DNA of 64,000 nt. Origin: Cenococcum geophilum 1.58 (lineage: Eukaryota; Ascomycota; Dothideomycetes; Gloniales; Gloniaceae). The translations under genes and the position numbers were made by a program. The notes below the pieces were generated by a model, which was not told the DNA's origin, searched no databases, and saw only the letters and a program-made list of their open reading frames with translations. Below, one piece after another: positions 35,460 to 47,896 of this stretch (positions are counted from its first letter, which is position 1; each line of letters begins with the position of its first letter). The stretch spans positions 2,542,001 through 2,606,000 of the forward strand of contig KV748183.1 of NCBI GenBank assembly GCA_001692895.1. Direction: 5' to 3'.

Positions 35460-36270
35460 GTAGTAAAACCCTAGCTAGGATAAGCTAGAGAAGGAGTAGT
35501 GGTTCCTAAGGAGTTTAAATATCTAAGGAGGATAGGACGTAGCCGTAGGCCCGTAGGGCCGCCGCTATAGACAAACATAGCAAACTAGGGTTTTTTATCC
35601 TACTAAGGTGGCTTATAAGGTTTTTTCCTCCCCCAAACTGCAGGGTTTTCTTCCTGTAAATTATAAGTTTTCCCCCTATAACGGAGTAGTCCAGCTGCGT
35701 GGACCCTAAATAGGATCCGTATCCAGGAACGTTAATTAAGAATTACTACTATATAGTTTAAGTGTCTTAAGGGAGTTAATTCTATAATTAAGCTTTTTTA
35801 AGTTAGGACTTTATAGCTTAGCCTTTACTATAAACGGCTTAAAGGCCGCTCTTAATACTGGTTAAGAAGGCTATATATATAAGAGGGTTGCTAAAAGGTT
35901 CCTGCTATATTAAGGTTCTTTAGGTATTTAGGGACCGTTTCCTAATTGCCTAGGCCGATATTTAATATAGAGGTATTAAGGAGGACCGGGCAAGCACTTC
36001 GCGAGGGTTCGTCGGTAGGACGTCGTTTATATTATAGTCGCCCATTCTAGGAGATCTAGTGAGGCAATCGGAATCTATAAGGCTGACTATAATCCTAAGA
36101 TTACTAAGACTATAACTAAGGCTATTGCTAAGACTGTGCTAAGAATTATCTAGGACTATAGTATAGTGTTATCGGTCGCGCTAGGTCGCCGATTATACTG
36201 GGAAAACGAAGATTAGTAGACTAGGAAAAATAAAGATCGGCGACGGGGTGCAATTAAAGATACTATAAAC

Positions 36271-36459
36271 TGGTTATAGTGCTGTAATAAAGTAGACTAA
36301 ATAACTACGTTATAGTATAAAGAGGAGAAGAAGGTAAGAAAGGGGGTATTGTATATAAATAGTAGGGCCGGCCGCTAAGGTACTTATGGTGGGCCAGCTA
36401 ATAGTAGGGAATAGTACAAGACAGTATAAAACAGTATACGTTAGGTCAGTGCTGTAATA
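36271..36459 (-). repeat. Element G 5' LTR
   Basis: Partner of 28203-28389. The first bases (TGGTTATAG against TGTTACAG) differ by one inserted base plus a transition, so the exact start is 36271 or 36272. Confidence 0.85.
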
Positions 36460-36464
36460 GAAAC

Positions 36465-39098
36465 TTATAATAGATACGGAATATTATTAAATCTTTAGAT
36501 ATAGGGTTTATCCTAATTTAGTAGAAAGCTTGGCGGATATTAAGTTTAATAAAGATCTTTACCTAGCTTAGACGGTGTAAGGGTTTTATTAATTAAAGGA
36601 ATAGGATACTGGTCCTTTTAAGTAATAGCGTTTAGCTTTTAATAGTCGATATAAAAATTAAGGCCTTTATTAGGCTGTTTTTATAAATAGAATAGGAGAA
36701 ATAAAAGGGGCTTAACTTGGCTCGATAAACCCTTTATCCAGGTTATTAATTAAGTACTTACTTTATTACTTTTAGCTTATCTATTAATTAATAGTAGAGG
36801 GGGCCTATAGCCTAGCGAGTTATTAGCTTCTAATTTAAATCTTATAATTATATAATCTAGTAAAGGGGGGTAACTTATTTATACCGGCTTTTAAAAATAT
36901 ATCCTTATAATCTATATAAATAGGTAAAAAGGAGGGCGTTTAACTTAGTTCCTTGTTAGTTTTCCTTAGCTAGCCTTTCCTCTTTATTATTAATAAATTC
37001 GGTTTATCTTATATAGGCTTATTATAAAGACCTTATTATCCTTTTAGTATAATATTTAAAATAGAAACGCTACAGCGGCTAATTACAGCGATATTTACGG
37101 TAGGGGGGTTGCCCAATAATAGGGGCGTATATAACTTTAGGGACTTCTAGGGTACTAGCGTTATTATTACTCCTTTTAGCTCCTATTATATCTTTTAGAG
37201 GTTATCCCTTATATCCTACTAATACGTTCTTTTCTATACCGGTTAAATCTATATAATTTAGACGTTATCTATATTACTATCTGTCCTACTTTTATATATA
37301 GAGTCCTCTTTAAATATAGCGCTTTAGAAGAGTATCTTTATTAATATAGAGTTTTTTTTAGCTTTACGGTAGGCGTCTTCTTAGGTAAAGACTAGGTTAT
37401 AGGCCCGGATATCTTACTAGTAGGTAAAGTTAGCCCTTACGGCTAGTATCTTGTAGTTAGTTCGGATCTCCCTAATAAAGGAGGGTAACCTTAGTCTATT
37501 CTCTAGCTAGATAAACTATCTTTATTATACGTTTAACTAAATATTAAAATAGGATATCTATTTTCGTCTAAGGATTATATTATAGGACCCTAGGTTTAGG
37601 ATGCAAAAGGAGATACTATATTAGCGTTATCCGTTAAGAGCGATATATAACTTTAAAATATAGGTAATAGGCTAACTAGCTTAGCCGTTATAGCCTTTTA
37701 TCTAGATAGGCTTCTCTAGTTAGATAGCTTCTGTATTTAAAAACTTAGCAATATTATTTATATAAGCAGTATTTATAAAGGCGAAGCTATTTGCTTTAGT
37801 ATTAATAAGGGTAGTTATATTAACTCTATATCTATTTCAAAATACTATATATAGAACTATAAAATGCTTTCCACCTATTAACTAACTAAGATTAATCTCT
37901 TTAAGATTAATAGGGTACTTTAGGGGGGAGTCTTTCCCTAGGGTTCTTCTTTTCCTAACTTATTAGACGTTTCTCCTTCCTCTATCTCCTTAATATTGCC
38001 TATATCCTTTAGCTCCGGGTAAAATAAGGTAAAGTAACCCTATTTATTACAGTTGTAGTATATAGCTAAGGTAGGGTTAATTAAAGTATTACGGCGAATA
38101 CTAGTTAATAGCGTAGTATATAACTAGTTAGGCGAGGCTTACTAGTATATAGTTATAACTGCTTTTAGTATAAGAGTAGTTATAACTTATCTTTCTACTC
38201 TAGGACCTATAGGTGTGGCTAGCGAGTTTTAATTATTATAGAGTTACTTCTACTAATTAGGGCGGGCGTTAATCTACTTTAGTTCTAAGTCTAATAATAG
38301 GTAATAAGCTATAAGTCTTTTATAGGTTAGTAGGTTATCTAAGGTTATAGTAATCTTTTTTTATAGCTGGATTATTAGCTTATTATATAGGTCTAATTAG
38401 TAGTTCTTAAGGAGAACCTAGCCTTCTCCTATAAGGTATAGGAATTAAGTTTAAAATTTAGCAAAGGGTTAGTTTAGTTTTATTATTAAGCAATTATAGT
38501 TATAACGGGCATCCTATACTTTATTTAGGTTAATATAAATAGCCGCTAAGTACTGTATTATCTTATTAACAGATATAAATCGGATAGGGGAATTGTCCTT
38601 AAACTTAGCTTAAAGGTATCGCTAGGCGTCCCTAATAGTTCGGCCAAAGAGGTAGAGTATTTTAGCTTCTTTAGGAAGAAAATAGTTATAGTTAACGCGG
38701 AGCTTTCCTTATACTTAAATCCTTTAATTCTTAAAGGTAGGGTCTATCTTATTAGATAGTGGTTAAGGGTTAAAAAGCTTAACGGACTTTAATTACTTTA
38801 TTATTATATCTATACTCCCTAGTATATTATATTTAGTAAAGTAAATAGGTTAGCTAGGGCTTTAGGAAGGGGAAGCTAGGCTATTTTATAGGGCCGTAAG
38901 GCTCTCTAGAATCTTTTATAAGGTCTCTTATATATTTCTTACTTTAAGATAATTGGCTTTTTAGCTAGCCGTAAGGGCGTAAATCTGCTCGCGTACGTCT
39001 ATAACGTTATTATTATCTTTAATTTCTAATCCTAATTAGGTCTTAGGTTCCTCTTAGGTAAAGGCAACTCTCTTAAATAAGCTTGCTTTAGGTACCAT
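36465..39098 (-). pseudogene. Element A gag and pol, upstream part
   Basis: Begins at ATG 39098 (MVPKASLFKRVAFT). The nucleocapsid knuckle at 38019-38060 is Y-Y-N-C-N-K-x-G-Y-F-T-L-F-Y (CCHC with three zinc ligands mutated). The RT N-terminal half near 36471-36560 reads FIKLNIRQAFY, the conserved FTKLDIRQAF-type motif. Protease should lie between, around 37200-37700, but no clear DSG was seen. The other part of pol continues at 28202. Confidence 0.78.
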
Positions 39099-39332
39099 CG
39101 TTAGCTTTTTAGGGTTTGTTGGTATTATACGCTTTAGTTTTAATTCTAGGGGTATAGGGCTAGTCCTATCTAGCTTATAAAGTGAGATATTATCTAGGCC
39201 TTCCTAGGTAGTATAGAGTTGTTTTTTTTGTGTCTAAGTATAGCGCGTTAATGCGTTGTTGTAGACGAAGTTTCTTTTAGGGTAAGATATTATTAAGGCC
39301 TTCCTAGGCAGGGTAGAGTGAGCTTAGTATAA

Positions 39333-39698
39333 TGTTACGGCTTATATAAATGCCTATTAGTAGGGGGGGGGAGGTACGTAAACATCCACAGGAGCTTCCT
39401 AAGATCACGTAATTGCTTTCGCCTGTTGTATATATTCTTATCCTTTGTAACTGCTCCACCTTACAGAGTCCTTACACTACTATATACCTGCATTTCTATA
39501 TAACAATACCTCTAAACCAAAGCTTATAGAATACTATATTACGAAGATACTAAGCTAAAGAGAAGAAAAAGGAGTCGCTAGGACTGATGTAAACAAATAT
39601 ATAGGGTAAGCCGCTAAGGCGCTAGCTTTGGGCGGGTTAATTATAGGTCAGTAAAATATGGCAGAATTTAGTAGGTAATATGCGATAGCGCCGTTACA
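39333..39698 (-). repeat. Element A 5' LTR, interrupted
   Basis: TGTTACGGCTTATATAAATG ... GCGCCGTTACA, matching 18894-19103 outside the insertion at 39355-39505. Confidence 0.85.
39355..39505. repeat. Small solo LTR-like insertion
   Basis: 151 bp present only in this LTR copy. The target duplication is ATGCC (39350-39354) and ATACC (39506-39510). Ends TATTAG...TAACA fit a RIP-changed TG...CA. It starts with a G-rich run and is otherwise only lightly mutated. The parent family is not seen in the window. Confidence 0.55.
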
Positions 39699-39703
39699 GT
39701 CTA

Positions 39704-39957
39704 GTTCTTATTCGCTGCGGCTTTATAAATTAAGCCCATATAATCTTATTAGTAAGAAACTATTATAGTTCCTCTATCTTCTTTATAATTTTATTTACTT
39801 TTATAATTTATAAGGCGTAATAAGTAGGGTAAGGAATATTACTAAAGAGTTTAAACTCTATTTATAGATGCTATCTAGATCTTAAAATCTTATAACTCCT
39901 ATATTAATTATTTAACTTTAAGGCTAAATATCTTATTTACCTATTATAGGTACTATT
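39704..39957 (-). pseudogene. Gypsy element B1: integrase core end
   Basis: Reads NIPYPTYYAL, IIKVNKIIKKIEEL and FLTNKIIWA, the stretch that precedes the GPY/F motif in fungal chromovirus integrases. It continues into the B1 fragment at 18888 when element A is removed. On its upstream side it stops at the target duplication of element C. Confidence 0.65.
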
Positions 39958-39962
39958 AACCT

Positions 39963-40259
39963 ATAAGAGGCCAGCCTAACTAGAACGTATAATTATCTAA
40001 TTAATAGTGTCACTAGTAAGTAGAAGGTAGAATAAGTTTTTATATATTAAAGGACAAATGCTTCTAACGACTTCTATTTAGAGACTAATTGCTAGTTCTT
40101 CTCTAGAGGAGAACCAGCTCCCTATATAATCCTTCTAAGACGCTAGTAAAACCCTTTACCCCTTATTTGTCTAACTATATCTTTTAGAATATAGATAGAA
40201 TATAGATAAGACCTCCTTTTATCTTATCTAATATATACCTTCTAGGGAATTCTATTACA
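39963..40259 (-). repeat. Element C 3' LTR
   Basis: TATAAGAGGCCAGC ... AATTCTATTACA, 297 bp. Followed by GCCTCCCTTTTAAGGG, containing the complement of the polypurine tract. Confidence 0.85.
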
Positions 40260-40844
40260 ATTGCCTCCCTTTTAAGGGTCTTAGTCCTCTAAGACTTCGC
40301 CTCTACTAAGCTTTTATAGAGTTTTAGCTAAAACTACTAGGGAAATTCTTAGTAGAAAGGTACTCTATAATGCGGCTTATAGCTAGTTCTTTACTAGCAT
40401 AGAACTTTACTTTGTCCTTAGTTCCTCTACTTTTCTCCTACTATAGTTCCTTATAATGCCTTTATAATAGAACTAAAATAATAATAATAAAATTTAGATG
40501 GGATTTACCTTTCTTATTATAAGAGTTTGTTATAAGTTAATCTAGAGGTTATCCTATACAACGCGTCTACGAGCCACTATCCCCATTTACTTAAAATGGG
40601 TTCTAATAATGACGTCTTTATTTTAATTTTCTTCTAGTTTATAAGCTGTCGCCTCTTACGCGTCTTTTTATTAATAACACCATTTGTCTTATCTCTTAGC
40701 AGACTATTTTCTCTATACCTCCGCTTTTAGCTTCTATATCTCCAGCTATTCTTTTATAGCTGCTTTATTCTCTTCTTATAATACGTCTATAAGTAATAGG
40801 ATCCCTACCTTATCTCTTATAACGATACTAACTTCTTAGAGTAT

Positions 40845-41760
40845 TCTCTTATAATGGCTTATGGTCCTTCTACACGTCCCTAAACCGGCGGCAGTGTCGT
40901 TCCTCTCCCGGTAACGCCCTAGATAGCGTTTATTACTTCTACAGCAGTTTCCCTAAAATACTATCGTTACTACGTTTATGCTCTTACGTAAGATCCTTCC
41001 CACGTCTATAAGATGCCTTACTCCAGCAAAAATAAATCTAAGTGCTCCTATTATTATAGTAGGAGAAAGACCTACGTCCTAGTATTCCTATTCCGTCCTA
41101 TTCTAAATTTCGCTAATTATACTAGATCCCTACTATTTATGCGCATAAGACTTATAAGCTCTAACGCGCCATCTAGGATTTCCGCTAATATCCTAATAGT
41201 AATAGGCGGGGACAGAAGGTATCTTCCCTTACTTATAGACTCTTTAATTTAATAAAGGTTTCTACTACTATAGAGACGTAATAATCTTAAATATATAGTG
41301 TCTAGGAGCGTATATACAAACAGCTCGTCCTTATTAATAATAACATTTATACTTTTACGCGGGCTACTTTAGCTAGGTAAGTTTCTCTAGTAACTTACTT
41401 AGGAACTGTACTAACTTCTTTAGCTAACGTCTCTCTAATTCCTATTTAGACGCCGATTTAGAACCTAGGGATACTAAAAATAGCAACAAAGGTTAAGATA
41501 AACGTTTTCCTTGCTAGTCTCCCGCCTATGCTAGTCCTTCTAGTACCTATTATTCTAAGAAGAATATTAGTAGAAGTACTAATACTTCTAGGGATAGAGA
41601 AGCCGATAATACCGTTAATAATAACGTTAAAATAGAAGAGGAGGCTTCTATTACTGCTGCTAGTATTTAAGTTATTACCTAGCTCTTTCCTTCTTCTTAT
41701 AAAATAGCTTTATATAGTGCCTCTCGGATGCCTCTAGAATGCCCTATTATTAGGAATTAA
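40845..41760 (+). pseudogene. Possible accessory ORF of element C, opposite to pol
   Basis: Plus-strand reading gives MAYGPSTRP-x-TGGSVVPLPV from about 40857, then SKCSYYYSRRKTYV near 41030-41075. A second frame block with DADLEPRDTKNSNKG and RDREADNTVNNNVKIEEEA lies near 41450-41660. Stops are few and of RIP type, unlike the other frames. The Cys/Tyr pattern suggests a former C-x2-C...C cluster. Placement between the chromodomain and the 3' LTR and antisense to pol suggests a convergent extra gene, as known in some LTR elements. Function unknown; a frame change near 41080-41450 is unresolved. Confidence 0.35.
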
Positions 41761-42179
41761 CTTTATACTTTAGGGATACCTTTATTTTAAGCTTTAGTAA
41801 CAATCTATATAAACGTAGTGCACTACTATAATCCCTATATATAATAAACGGGTAGTATTCCTATAGGTATCTTATAATTCCTTAAAATTTCTAATTCTTT
41901 ATAGGCTGTTCTTTTGCTTCTCTTCGTACTATTAAATTTACTGCGTATCTCTAATGCCAGGCCAGATACTCTCCTTTTATCCCTAGGGGATCTTTCTAAA
42001 TCCCTAAGGCCACTTCTTATAGTACTACTACTTTTTCTTAAATAGCGTCTTTTTTAAATAGTATCCCTAGTAGTTCTCCTATAAATCCCTATAGGCTTCC
42101 TCTTATAGGATTCTAGGATCCCTATTATAATAGTAAAACATTTCCGTTCTTAATGCCTATACTTAATCCTATAGTTTTA

Positions 42180-45100
42180 ATTTACGGGGTCTTCCCTATT
42201 ACTTTACTTATAGTATATCCAGAACCATTTCTAAATTTTTACCTTTAGTTCTTAAGAAGGTTTTAATTACGGTATTATATCCCGGCTAAAGGTACTCCTT
42301 AGGTTCCTAACTATTATACGCCTAAGAGTATCCTTTCTAACGAACTAAAAATTCGCGCTTCTTCTAGCGCTATTTTTGGTCTAAAATATCTTCTATATTC
42401 CATTTTAGTTCCCTATTAATTTTGCTAGGTAGGGGCGGTTCCGCACTATCTCTTCTCTAATATAGCTCTAATAAGGAAATATAAAATATGGGATATATTA
42501 AATAAGATTTCGGTAATTCTAATTTATAAGCTTAGTTTCCTTTAGTTTTCCTAACTATCTTAAAGGGTCCGAGCCACTAGTAATCCAGCTTCTTCTTAAT
42601 GCGTTTTATTTGGATATTTTTTATAAATAGTAAGACTTCGTCTCCTATCTTAAATTCTTTTAGTATATATTTTTTGTTATAGTACCTTTTTTATACAGCC
42701 TAGGCGTCTAGCAAGTGCTTTTTAAGTTCTTCTCTATAAATTCTTATTTGCTTAATTCTTTTAAACGCCACCGGTGCCTCTCTTTTAGAAACGATATCCT
42801 TAACATTCTAGGGGTTATTTGCTTTTACCCCAAACAATACTTTATAAAGGGTCATTTTTATACTGCTGTAGATGCTTATATTATACACGTGCTACGCTAG
42901 CGCTAACTATAATATCTAATTATCCTGTTAATAATTAATATAGTAGCGGAGGTAGTATTCCAATAACGCATTTAGACGCTTTATTAGCCCGTCTATTTAC
43001 GGGTAAAAGGCAGTGCTTATTTTTTACCGTATTTTTAATAAGAGATAGAATAAAGACTAAAATATACTGTTAAATATAGTACCTCTATTAAACACGATTC
43101 CCTTTAGCGTGCTAAATAAGAGCCACCGTTTTAAAAACAGGTCTGCTAGTTCTGCTGCCGTAATTGTTATTATAATAGTAAAGTATCCTAAAAACTTTGT
43201 ATACCTATTAACGATTACTAAAATAGCGTTAGTAACCTCTTTAGTTCTTATCTTAGTAGGGGGTAAGCTTATAATAAAATCTATTATTAATTCTAATATA
43301 GGTCCCTACGGAATAGAAAGCACTAATAACTCGCCGTATAGGCGATGCCTAAATATCTATATCCTTTGGCACGTATTATACCTTAATATATAGTCCTTAA
43401 CCTCTTTAGACATTCCGTCCCAAAAGTATTTCCTTTAAACGGCCTTAAGGGTTCTGTTAGCACTATAGTAACCCCTAAAAGGGTCGTTATAGAAGACCTT
43501 TAGAATTTCATCTTAAATCGCTTAGTCCTTTAGGATATATATAGCACCCTTAAAGCGTAATAGACCCTTTTAGTCTTGCTACTATAGCTTCTTAATAACT
43601 CCGGCCAAGTTAGTCTCCACTATATCTTTCTACCTCTCCCTAAAGGCGAAGGCGTCCCTTTATTAAGCTTAAAGAAGAAGATCTGGAAAGGTTTTATATA
43701 GATTACTTACTTCTATTTCGCCTGCCACTATTACAGACTTAAGGTGTAGCATAAGACGTTTTAAACCATTAGTGCTAGTAAATTCTCCTACTATTATATA
43801 GTGTGCTACGCTGCGGATAGGTATCTTACCTATCCCCCTTAGATCCGAAAACTTGTAGCTAATACGCCGTTAAGTTAAAGGTGCCGCGATACCTCTAGCA
43901 CATCCTATAGAATTCTCGCTAATTCTAGGGTACGCTAACTTTATAATGTCTGCTTAGTCTATAACCTAGTTTATAACTATATCCTACGGCTTTACAATTA
44001 TATTGCTTTGTAGCTATATCGCTAGGACCTCTGCCCTACTACGAAATTCTATAGTTCTAGAAAAAGAGTCTTTTTTTCTTTTTAAGCAAATTTTGCAATA
44101 TGGGGATTATTTCCCCTATACTGTTCTAGATCCTCCCTATCTTATAATCTAGACGTCTTAATAACCTATTAGCAGGATTTATCTTTCCTAGGCGGTACGT
44201 AATTTTAAAGTTATACTATAATAGTGCCTCTACCTATCTTGCTTATCGACTGCTTAATACCTTTATAGTTATAAAGTATTTTAGGTTATTATAGTCTATA
44301 AGGACTTTAATAAGATAATTGCTTCCTATATAATAATGTCGCTAGTGCTTTATTACTATAATTATCGCGAGTAGCTCCTAGTTGTGCGTTATATAACGCT
44401 GCTCTATAGGGGTTATTTTCCTTAACTAAAACACTACAGGATGCTATTCTCCGTCTTTTAATTAAGATATAATTGCCCCTAGGGTAAAGTTAGATATATT
44501 TGTTTTAAGGTATATATATAGCTCCTAGTAAAAGTATATTAAAATAGGCGCTAACGTAAATAAATCCTTTAACCGGTCTATTACCTACTTAGTAGCTTCT
44601 CTAAATATAAAGGGTCCTAACTTCTTGCTATTCTTAGATCCTTTTAGTAAATTGGTAATTAGGAGTATTACTTATAAATAGTAAACAATAAACCTTTAGT
44701 AGAAGTTCGCCGTGCCTAAAAAAACCTATACTTCTCTAAATATTATGGGGTATAGCTATTCTCTAATAGCGTCTACCTAGCTTTTCTCTATTAATACTCC
44801 GTTAACGTTAACGATAAAGCCTAAAAAATTAATGCTAGTAATATAGAAAAAACATTTTTTTAGGTTTATATAAAGTTTATATTCCCGCAGTCTTTCTAGT
44901 ACTATTTATACATAGTACATATATACTTTATAGTTATTAGAGTAGACTATAATATTATTAAGGTAGACTATATATATCGTACCTAATAGGTCTAATAATG
45001 CTTTATTAATATAGGCCTAAAATATTACTAGTGCGTTAGTAAGCCCGAATAGCATTACTAGGTACTTAAAGTAGCCGTACTATATTTAAAACGCCGTTTT

Positions 45101-46090
45101 TTACTTATCGCCGGCTTTAATCCGGATTCGATAGTATATATCTTTTAGACCTAGTTTTATAAATATCTTTGCGCCCAATAGCCTGTTAATAAGCTCCCCT
45201 ATTAAGGGTAGTAGGTAGCAATTCTTTATAGTAATCCTATTAAGCGCCTAATAGTCAACATAGAGGCGAAGGGTCCCGTCCTTCTTTAGTATAAATATAA
45301 TTAGTACCCCTACTAGGCTTATAGAGGGCCAAATCTATCCTTTTTAAAGATTGTCTACTATATACTAACGTAATATAGCCAGCTTGTTTTCTAATAAGTT
45401 ATATAGTAGTCCAAAAGGAGGTTGCTTATCCCCTATATCTATCTTATACTTAACTAATATAGGGTTAGGTAAGGTTTATGCAGCCTCTTTATTAGAAACC
45501 TTTTCTAGGTCTATATATTCCTACGGAATCTCTAGTTCCTTAACTGCGTATAGCCGGATATCCAAAAATAAATACCCTATGTCTTTATTCTTGGGGTTAA
45601 AAGTGGCATATATAGTATATGCCTACCCTTCTTCTTATATATAGCTTAGGAAAGTCTCTTAATCCTTAACTATAATACGCGATTAAGACTTCCGGTGTTA
45701 ATACAAGGCTAAAGGCCAATTAATGTCTGGGTTAATTTGGCAAAGCTATAGGTATCCCAAAACAAGGTTATACCCCTTAATTTCTACGGCGTAGAGGCGT
45801 ATCTCCTACGTGTTCTATAGACCGTCGCGGTCCTAGCTAGTAATAGGAAATATCTATTCCCCATAGTACAAAATCTAGTAGCCTCTAATACTTTAAACAG
45901 TATATACCTATAAGCCGCTAAGGTCCAAATCTAATTCTTTTACTAGTAATTAAGAAATAAACCCTATACTTACGCCGCTGTCTATAAGGCAGTCTCGCGT
46001 TACCTATTTATTATTAACTTAAATGGAAATAGGAATAACTATATAGTAGTTTACTCCCTCCTTTTCTTACTGGCCTAGTATAAGGGAGTA
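42180..46090 (-). pseudogene. Element C pol with chromodomain
   Basis: Protease CLIDSGVSIGFIS at about 45957-45995. RT starts WPSISLVGVLIIFILKKDG near 45330 and has IYIVYLNNIIVYS; the active site at 44954-44965 is YLNN (YLDD expected). RNase H spans about 44700-44150. Integrase includes DFIISLPPTKIRTKEV, TITAAELADLFLKRW, LKGIVFNRGTIF and STAFYP-x-IDGLIKRLNALL (43350-42960), then LGPFKIVRKTKGN near 42560. The chromodomain at about 42240-42420 has WNIEDILDQK, KREFLVR and KGYS. Reads long with only TAA/TAG stops. Confidence 0.88.
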
Positions 46091-47290
46091 AAGATCTACT
46101 AGGCTGTCTCTTTTCCTAATTAGGCTGACTCTTACTTCTTTTACCAGCAGAAGCGGCTTATATAGCCCTTCTTACCGCAGTTATAACAGGTACGTGTCTC
46201 CCGGTTCCCCTTCTGCGAATTAGGTCTTTACCTATTATTATTTTAGAGTTAACTAGCGTTGCTCTAGGGCTGCGAGGCCTACTTACGTTATCCTTTTATA
46301 GAGCGGTTAGGTTGGAATCTGCCCCTATTATTAAAGCTAGGTTTAGTCCTACGCTCTTTATTATTAGCGTCTCGTTCCTTTTACTTACCTAAATAATCTC
46401 TTTTAGCATTCTTAATCCAAGTAGCTTTAGAGATAAGCTTTTCTTAAGAGGTAGAAATTTCGCCCTTCTCTTATATGGCCTATTAAATCTTAGGTTATAG
46501 CTTAGTAAGTAGCTAATAAAGTTATATAGCGTTATTCTATAGATCTAAGTAGGGTATATTATCTTCTAGTTTTTTTAAGTAGTTTATAAACTAGACCACA
46601 GTCTAACTATCCCGCTATTTGGCGTTATAGTATCGCTGGTTATAGTCTATCCCTTAATTAGTAGGGTCTTAGACCTAATTAACTAACCAAGTCTTAAGTT
46701 CGCTAAATTTAAGGGGTATAGTAAGTTTTTTCTCGTAGCGTATCTATAAACTCTTAACGGTACCACGTAGGAAGGTAGAAGCAATTAATGTCTAATTATA
46801 CTCATTAGAGTAACGTTTCGGATCTAGCTAAAACTTAGTTTCGCATTAACGGATAAAATAATTATAGTTCCGGAGACTATTACTATAGTACTTATTAGGT
46901 TCCTTTATGCGAAATTTAAGTTTTTCTAACGTTATAGCGTAGTATAGCGTTACCCCTTTAAGTCCGCTTCGTGTCTAGGGTGTCTATACTTCCCCTAATT
47001 GTCCTTATAATTATTCTTAGTAGTCTTAATATACTTATCTTAATTATATCTCTAACTCCTTAATTTTTTTATAGGGTCTTATATAGCAACCTCTCTAATA
47101 ATTTCCTAGCGGTAATTGTTCCTAAGGGTTTTATAAAGTTAGATAAACTAGCTGTGGCTTTCTAGTCTACTCTTTTATAAGTAGAGGGAATGCGCTCCTC
47201 TAAGGAGACTCTCTAAGCCTCCTGCGGTAAGGGCGTTGCTTTATAAAGTATAGGAGTATGGTCCGTTATTATTAATTAATAGCCGTACAT
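46091..47290 (-). pseudogene. Element C gag
   Basis: Possible start ATG at 47290, 28 bp inside the 5' LTR. The nucleocapsid box at 46147-46188 reads C-Y-N-C-G-K-K-G-Y-I-S-R-F-C, a CCHC knuckle whose only lost ligand is His>Tyr. The middle carries many stops. Confidence 0.75.
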
Positions 47291-47317
47291 TCCTAACGGA
47301 TTGTAAGTAATTAGAAT

Positions 47318-47425
47318 TATAAGAGGCCAGCTTAACTAGAACGTATAATTATCTAATTAACAGTATTACCGGTAAGTAGAAGGTAAGTTAAAGGTACGTT
47401 AAAGGTAAGTAGAAGGTAGAATAAG
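47318..47425 (-). repeat. Element C 5' LTR, first part
   Basis: TATAAGAGGCCAGC as at 39963, but with an extra duplicated ~36-bp stretch of GTAAGTARAAGG-type units before the insertion site ATAAG (47421-47425). The LTR resumes at 55394. Confidence 0.85.
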
Positions 47426-47852
47426 TGTTACAGACGCTTTAAATACAATGTTATGACTACTTGGAGAAGAGTTAAAAGAAGCTAGTTGGTTAATTTAGGC
47501 ACGGTCCAAGATAGAGCTAGTAGAACTATATGACGAGGAATAGTAACTAAGGTTATATAATATAATCTATATAATCTATATAATCTATAGGATCCGTAAC
47601 AGAGTAGATAGAATACACGTATATTACGTATAAGAAGGATTTTATANGAGTACGGTTATGTATTTAAGGACCCTTAGTCCCTACCTAGATAGTTCCTTCC
47701 TTATAGTAATTCTTAGAATATAATTAGAGTTAATCTATTAGGCAACTACTCCACCAGTTGTTATTATATTGTTTGGTTTCTATACTTGCATTACCTATAT
47801 ACCTAGCCCAATAACGAGCCTATCGTAGTTCCTGCTATAAGGTTCCGTTACA
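47426..47852 (+). repeat. Element D 5' LTR
   Basis: TGTTACAGACGCTTTAAATA ... GGTTCCGTTACA. Contains a small tandem array of TATAATCTA units (47557-47592) whose copy number differs from the 3' LTR and from 60917. One N base at 47647. Confidence 0.9.
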
Positions 47853-47896
47853 CAATTACTACCTAGTTACAGTATTAATATAAAAAGGCGAATAAC

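Larger units (their letters stand above)
34491..35749 (+). mobile_element. SINE-1b, second copy of the ~1-kb retroposon
   Basis: Same start (GCCGTCAAAAACGG) and end (ACGTTAATTAAGAA plus ACT tail) as SINE-1a. A perfect 15-bp target duplication TATATAGTTTAAGTG lies at 34476-34490 and 35750-35764. It carries a 239-bp solo LTR at 35221-35459; without that and its 4-bp duplication the length is about 1,016 bp, against 1,011 for SINE-1a. Inserted in gag of element G. Confidence 0.82.
33101..36045 (-). pseudogene. Element G gag, interrupted by SINE-1b
   Basis: Starts with ATG at 36045 (MGDYNINDVLPTNPREVLAR) after a ~225-bp leader behind the 5' LTR. SINE-1b (34491-35749) lies in the middle. The downstream part, to about 33400, is low-quality reading with a run of G near 33520. 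The gag identity rests on position and the start. Confidence 0.6.
28203..36459 (-). mobile_element. Element G, complete chromovirus with nested SINE-1b
   Basis: LTRs of about 188 bp at 28203-28389 and 36271-36459; target duplication GAAAC at 28198-28202 and 36460-36464. Gag, protease, RT, integrase and chromodomain on the minus strand. It is inserted in the RT gene of element A. Includes MITE-like copy M4 in its 3' part and SINE-1b in its gag. About 7 kb without SINE-1b. Confidence 0.9.
18894..39698 (-). mobile_element. Element A, chromovirus (Ty3/gypsy) enlarged by nested insertions
   Basis: LTRs at 18894-19103 and 39333-39698; target duplication GTCTA at 18889-18893 and 39699-39703. The span is 20.8 kb, but about 14.4 kb are elements H and G, plus a 151-bp solo LTR in the right LTR. 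Without them A is about 6.2 kb. Gag, RT, RNase H, integrase and chromodomain read on the minus strand. It is inserted in B1 just upstream of the GPY/F motif. Confidence 0.88.

Noticed and set aside
42715..43393. Plus-strand frames of 61 and 94 codons
   Set aside because: Antisense to the readable integrase of element C.
47318..47325. Reading the C target duplication as 5 bp only
   Set aside because: Six bases (TAACCC) match on both sides; the sixth may be chance, so size is left as 5-6 bp.
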